In this document: piece by piece, positions 10,225 to 18,185 of the stretch
Layout of the letters: each line of letters opens with the position of its first letter
How positions within the stretch are numbered: the stretch's first letter is position 1
Translations under genes and position numbers: made by a program
NCBI RefSeq assembly: GCF_024160145.1
Contig: NZ_JAMYWQ010000028.1
Location: forward strand, 1-63,508
DNA: 63,508 nucleotides
Direction of reading: 5' to 3'
DNA from: Serratia nevei
GTDB taxonomy: Bacteria; Pseudomonadota; Gammaproteobacteria; Enterobacterales; Enterobacteriaceae
Notes under the pieces: generated by a model
Database searches by the model: none
Seen by the model: only the letters and a program-made list of their open reading frames with translations
Told to the model about the DNA's origin: nothing

Positions 10225-10369
10225 GTGCTTTAATCCATGAAAAAACACGCATAAAAAACTCAAGAAACCCCAACAAAATACAATAAATTAATATAAATAA
10301 TTAAGACCAAAAATCATCGCAATGCGCCAGTACGCCTACCCAACGAAAGCCCAAAACCGTAAACATATA

Positions 10370-10387
10370 TGTACAACAAATTTTACA
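10370..10387 (+). promoter_or_regulatory. Distal TyrR-like box
   Basis: TGTACA-N6-TTTACA matches the TyrR consensus with one mismatch. It lies in the 494-bp gap between aroF and the DUF481 gene. Apart from the two proximal boxes and a -10-like TATAAT at 10552-10557, the rest of this A/T-rich gap shows no gene. Confidence 0.45.
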
Positions 10388-10601
10388 GGGAAGATACGAC
10401 GCCAACCAACGGGCAGTACCAGATACCGTCGGACTCAGCACGAAATGCTGCCGAAAGCGATAAATTTAAGTAGAAGAAAAGTGAATAAATGAGGAGTAAA
10501 AATTAAAAACTTAAGCTAATGGCGGCTATTTTTGTCGCCGAAATGAACCGATATAATGTGATCATCATCAACAATAACCACCCTTAACAACTGGATCCAA
10601 G

Positions 10602-11366
10602 ATGCTCTCTTCTCGCGCTCGTCGCGCTTTTCCGCTGTATATTTGCTGCTTAGCGACTTTCACCAGTGTTTCAGCCCTCGCCGACAATACGCTTTTCACC
10701 GCGATGGACGATCCGGCCACCGCCAAGAAACCGTTCGAAGGCAATGTGCAGGCGGGCTATAACGCCCAGTCCGGCAACTCGCAAAGTTCCACCCTGTTGG
10801 CCAACACCAACATGACCTGGTTCAACACCGACGCGGCGTACAGCCTGTGGGGGGCGGCCAACAACACCACTTCCTCCAACGTGCGCTCGTCCGAAAAGTA
10901 TCAGGCCGGTGGCCGTACGCGCTATAACCTGACCGATCGCAACTACCTGTTCGGCCAGGCCAGCTGGCTGAGCGACCGTTTCAACGGTTATGACTCGCGC
11001 TCCACGCTGACCGGCGGTTACGGCCGCCAAATCCTCAACGGGCCGCTCAGCGACCTGCGGGTGGAATTCGGTCCCGGCGTTCGCCATGACGAATACCACG
11101 GCGGCGGGCGTTCGACCAAAGGCCTGGCCTACGGTGCGGCCAACTATTCCTATCAGCTGACCGACAACACCAAGTTCATTCAGGGCGTTTCTGCGCTAGC
11201 GAACGAAGAAACCACGCTGAACTCGGAAAGTGCGTTGAACGTGGCGATCAACGATCGCTTCTCGCTGCGCGTGGCCTATACCGTGACCTACAACAGCAAA
11301 CCGCCGGCCTCCGCGCCGAAGAACACCGATACCACCACCTCGGTCACGCTGGTCTACGGCCTGTAA
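10602..11366 (+). CDS. DUF481 (YdiY-like) outer membrane protein
   Basis: 254 residues with a Sec signal peptide (cleavage likely after VSALA, about residue 27). The mature chain has alternating hydrophobic/polar strands and ends in an aromatic/Leu C-terminus (VTLVYGL) typical of an outer-membrane beta-barrel. DUF481 proteins such as E. coli YdiY are described as salt- or acid-induced outer-membrane proteins, and the molecular role is unknown. A TATAAT -10 lies 45 bp upstream. The gene occupies the place of E. coli yfiLRNB between aroF and rplS and is followed by a terminator. Confidence 0.85.
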   Translation: MLSSRARRAFPLYICCLATFTSVSALADNTLFTAMDDPATAKKPFEGNVQAGYNAQSGNSQSSTLLANTNMTWFNTDAAYSLWGAANNTTSSNVRSSEKYQAGGRTRYNLTDRNYLFGQASWLSDRFNGYDSRSTLTGGYGRQILNGPLSDLRVEFGPGVRHDEYHGGGRSTKGLAYGAANYSYQLTDNTKFIQGVSALANEETTLNSESALNVAINDRFSLRVAYTVTYNSKPPASAPKNTDTTTSVTLVYGL

Positions 11367-11388
11367 ACTCTCCACCCAGAACGTCCAG

Positions 11389-11413
11389 AAGCCCATCATC
11401 GATGGGCTTTTTT
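11389..11413 (+). terminator. DUF481 gene terminator / left edge of the P2-like element
   Basis: AAGCCCATC AT CGATGGGCTT followed by T residues. Its distal arm contains GGCTTTTTTATG (11405-11416), which recurs at the right edge of the element (30919-30930). Confidence 0.85.
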
Positions 11414-12278
11414 ATGCCTGCGGCGTCAACGTTAGCCAAACCATGCCCAGCGCTTTCAACGCATCCGGAGAACACTGAAAGTCGACGTTGCCGCCGCTGA
11501 CCCGCACCTGGTTACCCGGCAAACGCGCCATGTCGTACACGTCCAGGTTACCGTCGATGTCCACCAGCCAGCGGCCATTAGCGATATGCGTAACGGCCAG
11601 ATCCACCAGCCAGGAAACACGTCCGCCATCAACGTAAGCAGGCTGAAGCACGCCGTCCGGGATCAAAGAACTGTCCGCCGACCACTGCCCCACCTCTTTC
11701 AACTGCCCGGCAAGCAGACGATATTTCGGCAACGTTCGGGCCCCAACCACCGGCGCCGCCGGTGCGGCTTCGTCCCACATGTCTCCCTGCCCCGTCGCCA
11801 ACCACAGTAACGATACCCCGGTATCCAGCGCACAGGTCACTACGATATCGCCAGGGAAATAGTTGCGGCGAACCCAGGTGCTCATCGTGCCCGAAGAGAT
11901 ACCCAACAGATCGCCCAACTCTTTTTGCAGGTTGAAACCGTAAGCATCCAAAATGCGGCGCAGCACGCCTTTCCCGCCGGAAGCCAAAACGCGATCGTAA
12001 AGCGCTTTACCCTGCGCGGATGACGCAGACTTGCGACTATTTTTTGATTTTGCAAGTTCGCCGGTCATCAACCAGGCCAGGTCTACCCCTGTGGCCAGCG
12101 CGCAGTTGATGATGACGTACCCGGGAACGCTACCGCGCTGCTGCCAACTGCTGATGTTATTCGGTGCTATCCCTAGAATTTCGCTCAATTCTTTCTGCGT
12201 GCCAACCCCATAAGATGAAAGAACTCTTTCAATCACCGCTCCCACGGAGGTGTTGTTGTTTGCCGTTTCTTCACGCAT
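11412..12278 (-). CDS. CI-type phage repressor with duplicated HTH domain
   Basis: 288 residues from the preferred ATG at 12278; an in-frame ATG at 12320 gives 302 but lacks a ribosome site. Two similar Bac_CI_repr-type DNA-binding units lie in tandem at about 11-74 and 101-164. Both contain QKEL..LLGI or ILGI, SxW and CAL.TGV.L.WL.TG. The C-terminal 100 residues resemble the oligomerisation domain of 186/P2-group CI rather than a self-cleaving peptidase. It likely holds the element silent and faces the early operon across a region with inverted repeats. A CI with two HTH units in one chain is unusual. Confidence 0.85.
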   Translation of the reverse strand: MREETANNNTSVGAVIERVLSSYGVGTQKELSEILGIAPNNISSWQQRGSVPGYVIINCALATGVDLAWLMTGELAKSKNSRKSASSAQGKALYDRVLASGGKGVLRRILDAYGFNLQKELGDLLGISSGTMSTWVRRNYFPGDIVVTCALDTGVSLLWLATGQGDMWDEAAPAAPVVGARTLPKYRLLAGQLKEVGQWSADSSLIPDGVLQPAYVDGGRVSWLVDLAVTHIANGRWLVDIDGNLDVYDMARLPGNQVRVSGGNVDFQCSPDALKALGMVWLTLTPQA

Positions 12279-12300
12279 ATCATCACCGATTAAAATAAAG

Positions 12301-12460
12301 TTTGCATTTACAAGTCGCATTTAGTGATCTAAAGTAGCGCCAATTCACCGCTACTCGGCATGTCACTCGCTTTAGTTAAGATGATGCGACATGAGTGATT
12401 AAAATGCAAATACTGTAACGCGGCAACAATCTTGCACAACGACTGTGTTTACAGTGTATT
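12301..12460. promoter_or_regulatory. Lysis-lysogeny control region with candidate CI operators
   Basis: TTTGCATTT (12301-12309) recurs inverted as AAATGCAAA (12402-12410), and GTCGCAT next to the first recurs inverted as ATGCGAC (12384-12390). This gives a mirrored pair of about 28-bp elements 100 bp apart between the repressor and the early genes. A second inverted repeat ACTGT-GTTT-ACAGT (12442-12455) overlaps a possible rightward promoter (TTGCAC 12432-12437, TGTATT 12455-12460). Operator function is inferred. Confidence 0.5.
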
Positions 12461-12542
12461 GACTCAAAGTTGCGCGAGAGAAAGACGGTCAATCGATCTT
12501 GTTTTTGCAAGTAATTATCAAACATCAGATAAGGAGAGTGCC

Positions 12543-12848
12543 ATGCTGCTGGCCAGCGAGGAGCAACGGGCTATCGGCCTGCGGCGTATTGCTGAAATCC
12601 GCCGCACACTGTTTGCTCGGCAAACCAATCATGCCGAAGCGATCTACAACACGGCTCCGCTGCACGTGCGTCATACGTTTTGCTTTCACGCCGGGCTGAC
12701 CGAGCGCCATGTGTGGTTAAAATTTCATGAAATGGGTTATGCCGAACGGCGGCAAATCGTCGCGGCACTCAATGAGCTCATCTCGCTCAGTCAATCGTTA
12801 CCGCGCTATATCAGCGAAGCAGACTGTCTGTTAACCCAAAAAAAATAA
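12543..12848 (+). CDS. Small phage early protein, function unknown
   Basis: 101 residues starting at the ATG preceded by AAGGAGAGTGCC; the longer open frame upstream has no ribosome site. It is basic and helical (LRRIAEIRRTLFARQ, RRQIVAALNELISLSQ) with no signal or membrane segment. It is the first gene of the rightward early operon, opposite the repressor. It faintly resembles short early proteins of enterobacterial P2-like phages (DUF5347-like), but I cannot assign it firmly. Confidence 0.6.
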   Translation: MLLASEEQRAIGLRRIAEIRRTLFARQTNHAEAIYNTAPLHVRHTFCFHAGLTERHVWLKFHEMGYAERRQIVAALNELISLSQSLPRYISEADCLLTQKK

Positions 12849-12927
12849 CCTTGCGAAAAAAACTGGCGTGTAACCCGCCGGGCACCGCTCGGCCCAAATT
12901 CACCCTATTCAATCCCAGGAAAATGTT

Positions 12928-13149
12928 ATGGCAGATACTATTGATATGGCGCAGGAGCGCCAGGCATTGATACTCGAGAAACAAATCGCGTGCGCCAGGC
13001 CGGTTGCCGCAGCGCCCTCGGCGTTCTGTTGCAGCGATTGTGAGGCGGCGATCCCTGCGGCGAGGCGCATCGCGATTCCAGGCGTTAGCCGCTGCGTGAC
13101 CTGCCAGGAGATCACAGAAGCCAAGCAACGCCATGTCGCCCACCGTTAA
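12928..13149 (+). CDS. TraR/DksA-family C4 zinc-finger protein
   Basis: 73 residues with the zinc ribbon CCSDCEAAIPAARRIAIPG..CVTC typical of small phage TraR/DksA-like proteins (P2 orf82 group). These bind the RNA polymerase secondary channel and can mimic DksA with ppGpp. The N-terminal helix carries the D-x-A-type acidic tip region (DTIDMAQERQ). CAGGAAAATGTT precedes the ATG. The 3' end overlaps the gpA-type gene by 17 bp, so the two are coupled. Confidence 0.85.
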   Translation: MADTIDMAQERQALILEKQIACARPVAAAPSAFCCSDCEAAIPAARRIAIPGVSRCVTCQEITEAKQRHVAHR

Positions 13150-15226
13150 AAACATGCCGGCGGCACTTCCACCGGCACATCCCCCTGCGACACGACACAC
13201 GGCGTCCGATGATTACGCCTACCCGTGGAACGCGCCACGCCCTGCGATAGGGCGCGAGCCTGCGCTGAATCGCGACCAACTGCGCCAATGGCAAACGGTG
13301 CTGCAGTGCATTCATGGCCTGCCATATTATCTGCGTACGCCGTTCCTCGAGCGCCACCGCCAGTTGCTCAACCACCAGGGCTCCCACGCCGCCTGGCATT
13401 ACCTGGTGCGGGTTTTCCATCGGCGGATATGGCCACGCATTCAGCAGGTGAATCGTAATTTCGGTTTGGATCAACGAAAATCGCTGCGTTTTGGCGGCGA
13501 AGCGGACTGCTATCGCGCACTGCCCGCGCTGGGCGATAAAGCGCTGGAGCAGTTGGCACGGCGTATCGGTGGCCAACTGTCTGCGCTCTACCAAAGTGAA
13601 TGTGATGTTTTGCTGGCGAGACATGGAAATACAGAGATCCTGTTGCACGCGGAGATACAGCGCCGCCTGTACGGCCAAATTGCCACAATGGCCCGCGCCT
13701 TCAATATCCTGCCCATGCATTGGCACTGTTATCGAAAAGGCAAATTGGACAGCGTGCAGGCGATTGCGGCGCTGTCGCGCCTGACCGACGATCGCTGGTG
13801 GATCCGTCATCTAAAAATGCAGCGCATGCAGTGGCGCGAAGCGCTGCAAATCGCGATAGGCAACGTCCGCAGCAACGCGTCACCCTATGCCAGCCGACAA
13901 GCCATCCACGATGTCAACGCACGGCGTCAATCGAACCTCGATTACCTTAGCCGCTGCGAGCTGGAAAACGTCGCTACGGGTGAACGCGTCGATCTTATGG
14001 AAAAAGTGCTTGGCAGCATCGCCAATCCCGCCATTCGGCGTATGGAGTTGATGAACACCCTCGCCGGTATAGAAACCTACGCCGTCCGCAACGGTCACTG
14101 CGGGCTGTTTGTCACACTAACGGCACCGGCCTGCTTTCACCCTGTCCAACAGGCCGGCGAACGAGGCAAAACGCGCTTCAATTCGTGCTGGCAACGACAA
14201 GCCTTCACACCGAAGGACAGCCAGCGCTATCTGGTGGCCCAGTGGGGGAAAATGCGTACCGCTTTCAAGGATCGTCGTCTGCAGGTCTACGGCATGCGGG
14301 TCGTTGAGCCCCATCATGACGGCACGCCCCACTGGCATCTGATGATGTTCACTCTGCAGGCGCACCGTCAGGCTGTGATCGATATCATGCAGCGTTATGC
14401 CCTGCAGCAGGATGCGGAAGAACCCGGCGCCCAACAACATCGTTTCCAGTGCAAACACCTCAACCGCGGCGGCGCCACCGCCTATCTGGCCAAATATGTC
14501 GCCAAAAATCTCGATGGATATGCGCTGGAGGAAGAGATCGATCGCGAAACCGGTGCCCCGCTGAGCGATACCGCCCGCGCGGTCAGCGCCTGGGCCACCA
14601 CCTGGCGCATCCCACAGTTTCATCCCTTCGGCCTGCCCGGCATCGGCGTCTACCGCGAATGTCGGCGCATCCGCGGCCAAGACCTGTCGCCGCAGTTTGA
14701 CGCCGGCACCGAAGCCGTACGCGCCGCTGCCGATGCCGGTGACTTTGCCGGTTACATACAGGCACAAGGCGGCGCCAATGTGCCACGCAGCCACCAATGG
14801 GTGCGTGTTGCACGTGAAACCTCAGAAACGCGAAACGCTTATGATGAACCCATAGCAAAAGTTGTCGGCATCTATGCACCGCATTTGGGCGCTGAACGAG
14901 TCTACCGAACGCGCACCGTGCAATGGCGGATCGTCGCTAAAAACCTTGCCGCCGCGACGCCTTGGAGTTCTGGCAATAACTGTGGAACACGCTACCTTCA
15001 CCTGCCGGCCCCGGCGGCACCTTCAGCTCGGCTGACGCCGCCACAACGGCAACAGTGTCTGAATGTTGCCCGCACGCTTCGGGATAGGGGCATCGAACCG
15101 CAACGCTGGCAGCTGGAGGTGCTTGCCCGCGGCGGCAAAATCCGCTTCGACGGCCATCTTGTACAATTTCCGCTAATCAATGATTGGCCGTATTTTTACT
15201 GCACAAATGATAAGTCTAACCATTGA
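13133..15226 (+). CDS. Replication endonuclease, P2 gpA family
   Basis: 697 residues, slightly shorter than P2 gpA (761). It is a HUH nicking enzyme that starts rolling-circle replication. The HUH core is visible in GTPHWHLMMF (about residue 400), with the preceding LFVTLTAP strand. The twin-tyrosine helix YLAKYVAKN (Tyr at about 450 and 454) is intact. In P2 the origin lies inside the A gene; I could not identify it by eye. Its presence in an element without integrase or capsid is odd and would allow local amplification on induction. Confidence 0.88.
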   Translation: MSPTVKNMPAALPPAHPPATRHTASDDYAYPWNAPRPAIGREPALNRDQLRQWQTVLQCIHGLPYYLRTPFLERHRQLLNHQGSHAAWHYLVRVFHRRIWPRIQQVNRNFGLDQRKSLRFGGEADCYRALPALGDKALEQLARRIGGQLSALYQSECDVLLARHGNTEILLHAEIQRRLYGQIATMARAFNILPMHWHCYRKGKLDSVQAIAALSRLTDDRWWIRHLKMQRMQWREALQIAIGNVRSNASPYASRQAIHDVNARRQSNLDYLSRCELENVATGERVDLMEKVLGSIANPAIRRMELMNTLAGIETYAVRNGHCGLFVTLTAPACFHPVQQAGERGKTRFNSCWQRQAFTPKDSQRYLVAQWGKMRTAFKDRRLQVYGMRVVEPHHDGTPHWHLMMFTLQAHRQAVIDIMQRYALQQDAEEPGAQQHRFQCKHLNRGGATAYLAKYVAKNLDGYALEEEIDRETGAPLSDTARAVSAWATTWRIPQFHPFGLPGIGVYRECRRIRGQDLSPQFDAGTEAVRAAADAGDFAGYIQAQGGANVPRSHQWVRVARETSETRNAYDEPIAKVVGIYAPHLGAERVYRTRTVQWRIVAKNLAAATPWSSGNNCGTRYLHLPAPAAPSARLTPPQRQQCLNVARTLRDRGIEPQRWQLEVLARGGKIRFDGHLVQFPLINDWPYFYCTNDKSNH

Positions 15227-15265
15227 CGCCTTTAGCGTTTTGCTTAATACTGTATAAATACACAG
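15223..15265 (+). promoter_or_regulatory. LexA-controlled promoter
   Basis: TTGACG (15223-15228), 16 bp, TAATAC (15245-15250) forms a promoter whose -10 and start region is covered by TACTGTATAAATACACAGTA. This contains CTGT-N8-ACAG (15250-15265) and differs from the ideal SOS box at two positions. It points at the 60-codon gene and implies SOS induction. Phage 186 places its antirepressor gene tum under LexA in a comparable way. Confidence 0.85.
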
Positions 15266-15288
15266 TATATTCAAGAGAGGGCAAAACA

Positions 15289-15471
15289 GTGGAAATTATG
15301 GATAAACAACAAGTAACACTGTCCCGCATCCAGTTCATCGCCGATGTTTCACAGGCTGCACAATGCAGTGCCTCCGAGTTTCTGATCGCCATGTCGCTGA
15401 TCTCCGATCTGGCCGCTCAGGTGCTGCCTGACAACGATTATCAAGAAATATTTTACCCCGCTGACGAATAG
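15289..15471 (+). CDS. SOS-controlled small protein of the P2-like element
   Basis: 60 residues if GTG (15289) is used, which sits 7 bp after AGAGAGGG; an ATG three codons on gives 57. Acidic and helical (RIQFIADVSQAAQC, FLIAMSLISDLAAQVL), with no known motif. It is the only gene between the LexA-box promoter and a terminator. By position it could be an antirepressor (Tum-like function) or other induction switch. No sequence similarity to Tum or DinI was recognised, so function is open. Confidence 0.7.
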   Translation: MEIMDKQQVTLSRIQFIADVSQAAQCSASEFLIAMSLISDLAAQVLPDNDYQEIFYPADE

Positions 15472-15503
15472 CTGCCCCGCTCCCCCACCTGCCACACGTT
15501 TTC

Positions 15504-15535
15504 AACCCTCGCCAACGGCGGGGGTTTTTGTTTTT
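15504..15535 (+). terminator. Terminator after the SOS-controlled gene
   Basis: CCCTCGCC AAC GGCGGGGG followed by TTTTTGTTTTT isolates the SOS gene from the late operon. Confidence 0.85.
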
Positions 15536-15560
15536 GCCGACCGCACTTTCGCTGGCCGGT

Positions 15561-15578
15561 TGTGCCATCGCATCCACA
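15561..15578 (+). promoter_or_regulatory. Ogr/Delta activator box for the first late operon
   Basis: TGT-N12-ACA inside the larger inverted repeat GGTTGTG-N10-CACAACC. P2 late promoters carry TGT-N12-ACA centred near -55, bound by Ogr. It is 96 bp upstream of gpX, as expected for a late promoter. Confidence 0.7.
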
Positions 15579-15674
15579 ACCCCCTCGCGTTGCCCCTCCC
15601 CGCTCGCGCGCGGGAAACTGGAGGCATCCGGGGCCAACGCCCTCTCCCCCTAACGCTATCGCAGGATGGTAATG

Positions 15675-15878
15675 ATGAAAATTTACGCACAACAAGGTGA
15701 CACCATTGACGCGATTTGCTGGCGCTATTACGGCAGTACGCAGCGCCAGGTGGAACAAGTCTATCAGGCCAATCGCGGCTTGGCCGATCTGGGTCCCTTG
15801 CTGCCGCACGGCCAACCGGTTGAATTGCCGGATCTGCCTGCGGCAGCCCAACGAGAAACCGTCAAATTGTGGGATTAA
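15675..15878 (+). CDS. Tail protein X (P2 gpX)
   Basis: 67 residues matching P2 gpX along its length (QGDTIDAICWRYYG, LPHGQPVELPDL, ETVKLWD). It is a LysM-like small tail protein needed for tail assembly. The frame is open three codons further (ATG-GTA-ATG-ATG); the last ATG matches the P2 start and AGGA lies upstream. First gene of the late operon. Confidence 0.93.
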   Translation: MKIYAQQGDTIDAICWRYYGSTQRQVEQVYQANRGLADLGPLLPHGQPVELPDLPAAAQRETVKLWD

Positions 15879-15881
15879 ACG

Positions 15882-16100
15882 ATGGAGAAACTCACTTCAA
15901 CCCTTGCCTATCTCGTGGCGGCTTGTCTGGCCTGGTTAGGGAGCCACTCGGCGCAGGACATCGCCATTTTGGTCGGTGCTGCGGTCGGCGTCGGCACCTT
16001 TGCGGTCAATTGGTACTACCGGCGCAAAAGCTACCAACTGCTGAAGTCGCTAAAAAAAAACGGCCTGAAACGCGGAGTCTACGATGAACTCACTCGCTAA
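15882..16100 (+). CDS. Phage holin
   Basis: 72 residues with two hydrophobic segments (about 8-20 and 25-45) and a basic C-terminal tail (YYRRKSYQLLKSLKKNGLKRG). Size, topology and position between gpX and the endolysin fit a holin that permeabilises the inner membrane for lysis. It overlaps the endolysin gene by 17 bp. Confidence 0.85.
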   Translation: MEKLTSTLAYLVAACLAWLGSHSAQDIAILVGAAVGVGTFAVNWYYRRKSYQLLKSLKKNGLKRGVYDELTR

Positions 16101-16596
16101 ACGCTGCAGCGTGGCGGCTATTTTAGCGCTCGCCGCCCTGCTGCCTCAGTTCAATACGCTGAAAACCTCTGAACAAGGTTTACGCCTGATCGCCGACTTT
16201 GAAGGTTGCCGGCTGTCGCCCTATCAATGCAGCGCCGGCGTCTGGACCAACGGCATCGGCCATACCGCCGGCGTGAAACCGGGCACCACCATCGACGAAC
16301 GCCAGGCGGCCGCCAATCTGATCGATGATGTGCGCGCCGTAGAGCGCGGCATCGCTCGTTGTATGGACGTCGAGATGCCCCAGCAGGTTTACGACGCCGT
16401 CAGCGCTTTCGCTTTCAACGTCGGTATTAGTGCCGCCTGCCATTCAACGCTGGCCACCTTTATCAAGCGCCGCCAGTGGCAGGCGGCCTGCGATCAGCTG
16501 CCACGCTGGATTTATGTCAACGGCGTCAAAAGCAAAGGCCTGGAACGCCGCCGAACGGCTGAACGCGCGCTATGCCTGAGCGCTATCCCACACTGA
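16084..16596 (+). CDS. Endolysin, GH24 lysozyme with signal-anchor N-terminus
   Basis: 170 residues. The muramidase signature is E40-x8-C49-x5-T55 in the region FEGCRLSPYQCSAGVWTNGIGHT, so the T4-type Asp is replaced by Cys, as in some SAR endolysins. A weakly hydrophobic N-terminal segment (CSVAAILALAALLPQF, 8-23) rich in Ala fits a signal-anchor-release domain. The enzyme would be exported inactive and released when the membrane depolarises. No spanin pair follows. Confidence 0.9.
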   Translation: MNSLAKRCSVAAILALAALLPQFNTLKTSEQGLRLIADFEGCRLSPYQCSAGVWTNGIGHTAGVKPGTTIDERQAAANLIDDVRAVERGIARCMDVEMPQQVYDAVSAFAFNVGISAACHSTLATFIKRRQWQAACDQLPRWIYVNGVKSKGLERRRTAERALCLSAIPH

Positions 16597-16648
16597 TCGT
16601 TTCTCAACGGACTCCCATTCAAACCGCTTCCCTTTCAGGAGATGCATC

Positions 16649-17113
16649 ATGTTAAAACCCGAACAGCTACGTGCCACACTGCTCAATGCCGTCCCAATTT
16701 TGCAACAAAACCCCGAACGGCTGCGCCTTGGCATTGTTAACGGCCGAGTGGTCTCAACGCTCGCCGCTTCCCTGTCCTTCGAATACCGCTATCAGCTTAA
16801 TCTGGTACTGGATGGGCCGTCAGCCGACGACGACCTGGTCATCGTCACCGTGCTGGCCTGGTTACGCAGCCACCAGCCCGACTTCTTCGCCAATCCAGAA
16901 AGACGAAAAAATGATTTTTCGTTTCAGAGAGATATCGAGAATCCGCACCAGCTGACAGTGCAGCTTCAACTCACCGAAATAATCCTGGTGGAACCGCGCG
17001 ATGGCGCACTGCATATCACTCCGCGGGCTGAACCGCCCGAGCCGGAGAATGTCATTCGCTTCACTCAGGTTTATTTGCACGGCGAGCTACTCAGCGAATT
17101 TCGGCAACCTTAG
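16649..17113 (+). CDS. Tail completion protein R (P2 gpR)
   Basis: 154 residues of the P2_Phage_GpR family (MLKPEQLRATLLNAVPILQQNPERLRLGI start, SFEYRYQLNLVL core). In P2, gpR and gpS finish the tail end that joins the head. gpS is missing here. AGGAGATGCATC precedes the ATG. Confidence 0.88.
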   Translation: MLKPEQLRATLLNAVPILQQNPERLRLGIVNGRVVSTLAASLSFEYRYQLNLVLDGPSADDDLVIVTVLAWLRSHQPDFFANPERRKNDFSFQRDIENPHQLTVQLQLTEIILVEPRDGALHITPRAEPPEPENVIRFTQVYLHGELLSEFRQP

Positions 17114-17134
17114 CGCCATACAGGCAGCTTCCGT

Positions 17135-17151
17135 TGTGCTGGCGGCAGACA
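17135..17151 (+). promoter_or_regulatory. Possible Ogr box before gpV
   Basis: TTGT...ACAA repeat reading TGT-N11-ACA, one base shorter than the P2 consensus spacing, 48 bp upstream of gpV. P2 has a late promoter at this place (PV). The spacing deviation makes function uncertain. Confidence 0.35.
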
Positions 17152-17198
17152 AACGCCGCCGCGTTGTTCCCCTTTTCATCCAGCGGCATTCTTGAAGC

Positions 17199-17834
17199 AT
17201 GAACACAGACAATTTCGATATTCAGCGCCTGGTGCGCAACCTGATACGTATCGGTACCGTCAGCGAGCTCGACCTCGAACGCGGGCGCTGCCGCGTCGCC
17301 AGCGGCGGCAATCTTACCGACTGGCTCAACTGGCTGACCGGGCGCGCCGGCGATACGCGCAGCTGGTGGGCGCCCAGCATTGGCGAACAGGTCTTGGTGC
17401 TGTCACTTGGCGGCGAGCTTGAAACCGCTTTCGTGCTGCCCGGCGTATTTTCCGATGCTTACCCTGCACCGTCGGCCTCGGCACAGGCGGCACATATCGC
17501 TTTTCCTGACGGTGCAGCGATCGAATACGAGCCGGCGACCGGTGCGCTGAAGGCCGTCGGCATAAAAAGCGCCGTAATCGAAGCCGCCGAGCGGATCACG
17601 CTGACGGCGCCAAACATCACCTGTATCGCCAGCGGAAAAATCACGCTGGATGCCCCCGAAGTGGAGTGCACCCAGTTGCTCACTACCGGCACCATCGCCA
17701 TCCGCCAGGGCGGCTCGATGACCGGCGATCTCAATCACACCGGCGGCAGCATCAGCTCCAACGGCATTGTGGTGCATACCCACACCCACGGCGGCGTGCA
17801 AAACGGCGGAGGCCAAACGGACAAACCAGCATGA
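17199..17834 (+). CDS. Baseplate spike protein V (P2 gpV)
   Basis: 211 residues aligning with P2 gpV: an N-terminal OB domain (WWAPSIGEQVLVLSLGGELETAFVLPG), an IAFPDGAAIEYEP linker, a beta-helix and the iron-binding tip motif HTHTHGG near the C-terminus. It forms the membrane-piercing needle under the tail tube. The stop overlaps the gpW start (ATGA). Confidence 0.95.
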   Translation: MNTDNFDIQRLVRNLIRIGTVSELDLERGRCRVASGGNLTDWLNWLTGRAGDTRSWWAPSIGEQVLVLSLGGELETAFVLPGVFSDAYPAPSASAQAAHIAFPDGAAIEYEPATGALKAVGIKSAVIEAAERITLTAPNITCIASGKITLDAPEVECTQLLTTGTIAIRQGGSMTGDLNHTGGSISSNGIVVHTHTHGGVQNGGGQTDKPA

Positions 17835-18181
17835 ACAACGCGAAATATCTTGGCATGAACCGCGGCAACGGCCGCGCAATCGCCGATCTCGAGCACATTC
17901 GCCAGTCGGTGAGCGACATCCTGATTACGCCTATCGGCTCACGCGTCATGCGGCGCGGCTACGGCTCGTTGCTGTCCGAGTTGCTGGACCAGCCGCAAAA
18001 CGACGTGCTGCGATTGCAAATGATGGCGGCCTGTTACAGCGCCCTGCTGCAGTGGGAGCCGCGCATTCGGCTGACGGGCATCAGTTGCAACACCACCTTT
18101 GACGGAAAAATGGTGGTCGACATCACCGGCAACCGCACGGATACGCCGGATTCCTTTTCTCTTTCTGTTTCTGTGAGCTGA
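17831..18181 (+). CDS. Baseplate wedge protein W (P2 gpW)
   Basis: 116 residues of the gp25-like lysozyme-related baseplate family (DLEHIRQSVSDILITPIGSR, RRGYGS). The ATG at 17831 overlaps the gpV stop. It joins gpJ and gpI in the baseplate wedge. Confidence 0.94.
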   Translation: MNNAKYLGMNRGNGRAIADLEHIRQSVSDILITPIGSRVMRRGYGSLLSELLDQPQNDVLRLQMMAACYSALLQWEPRIRLTGISCNTTFDGKMVVDITGNRTDTPDSFSLSVSVS

Positions 18182-18185
18182 CACC

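Noticed and set aside
15223-15297. N-terminal extension of the SOS-controlled gene to 82 codons
   Set aside because: It would place the start upstream of the LexA-box promoter; the GTG after AGAGAGGG is the sensible start.
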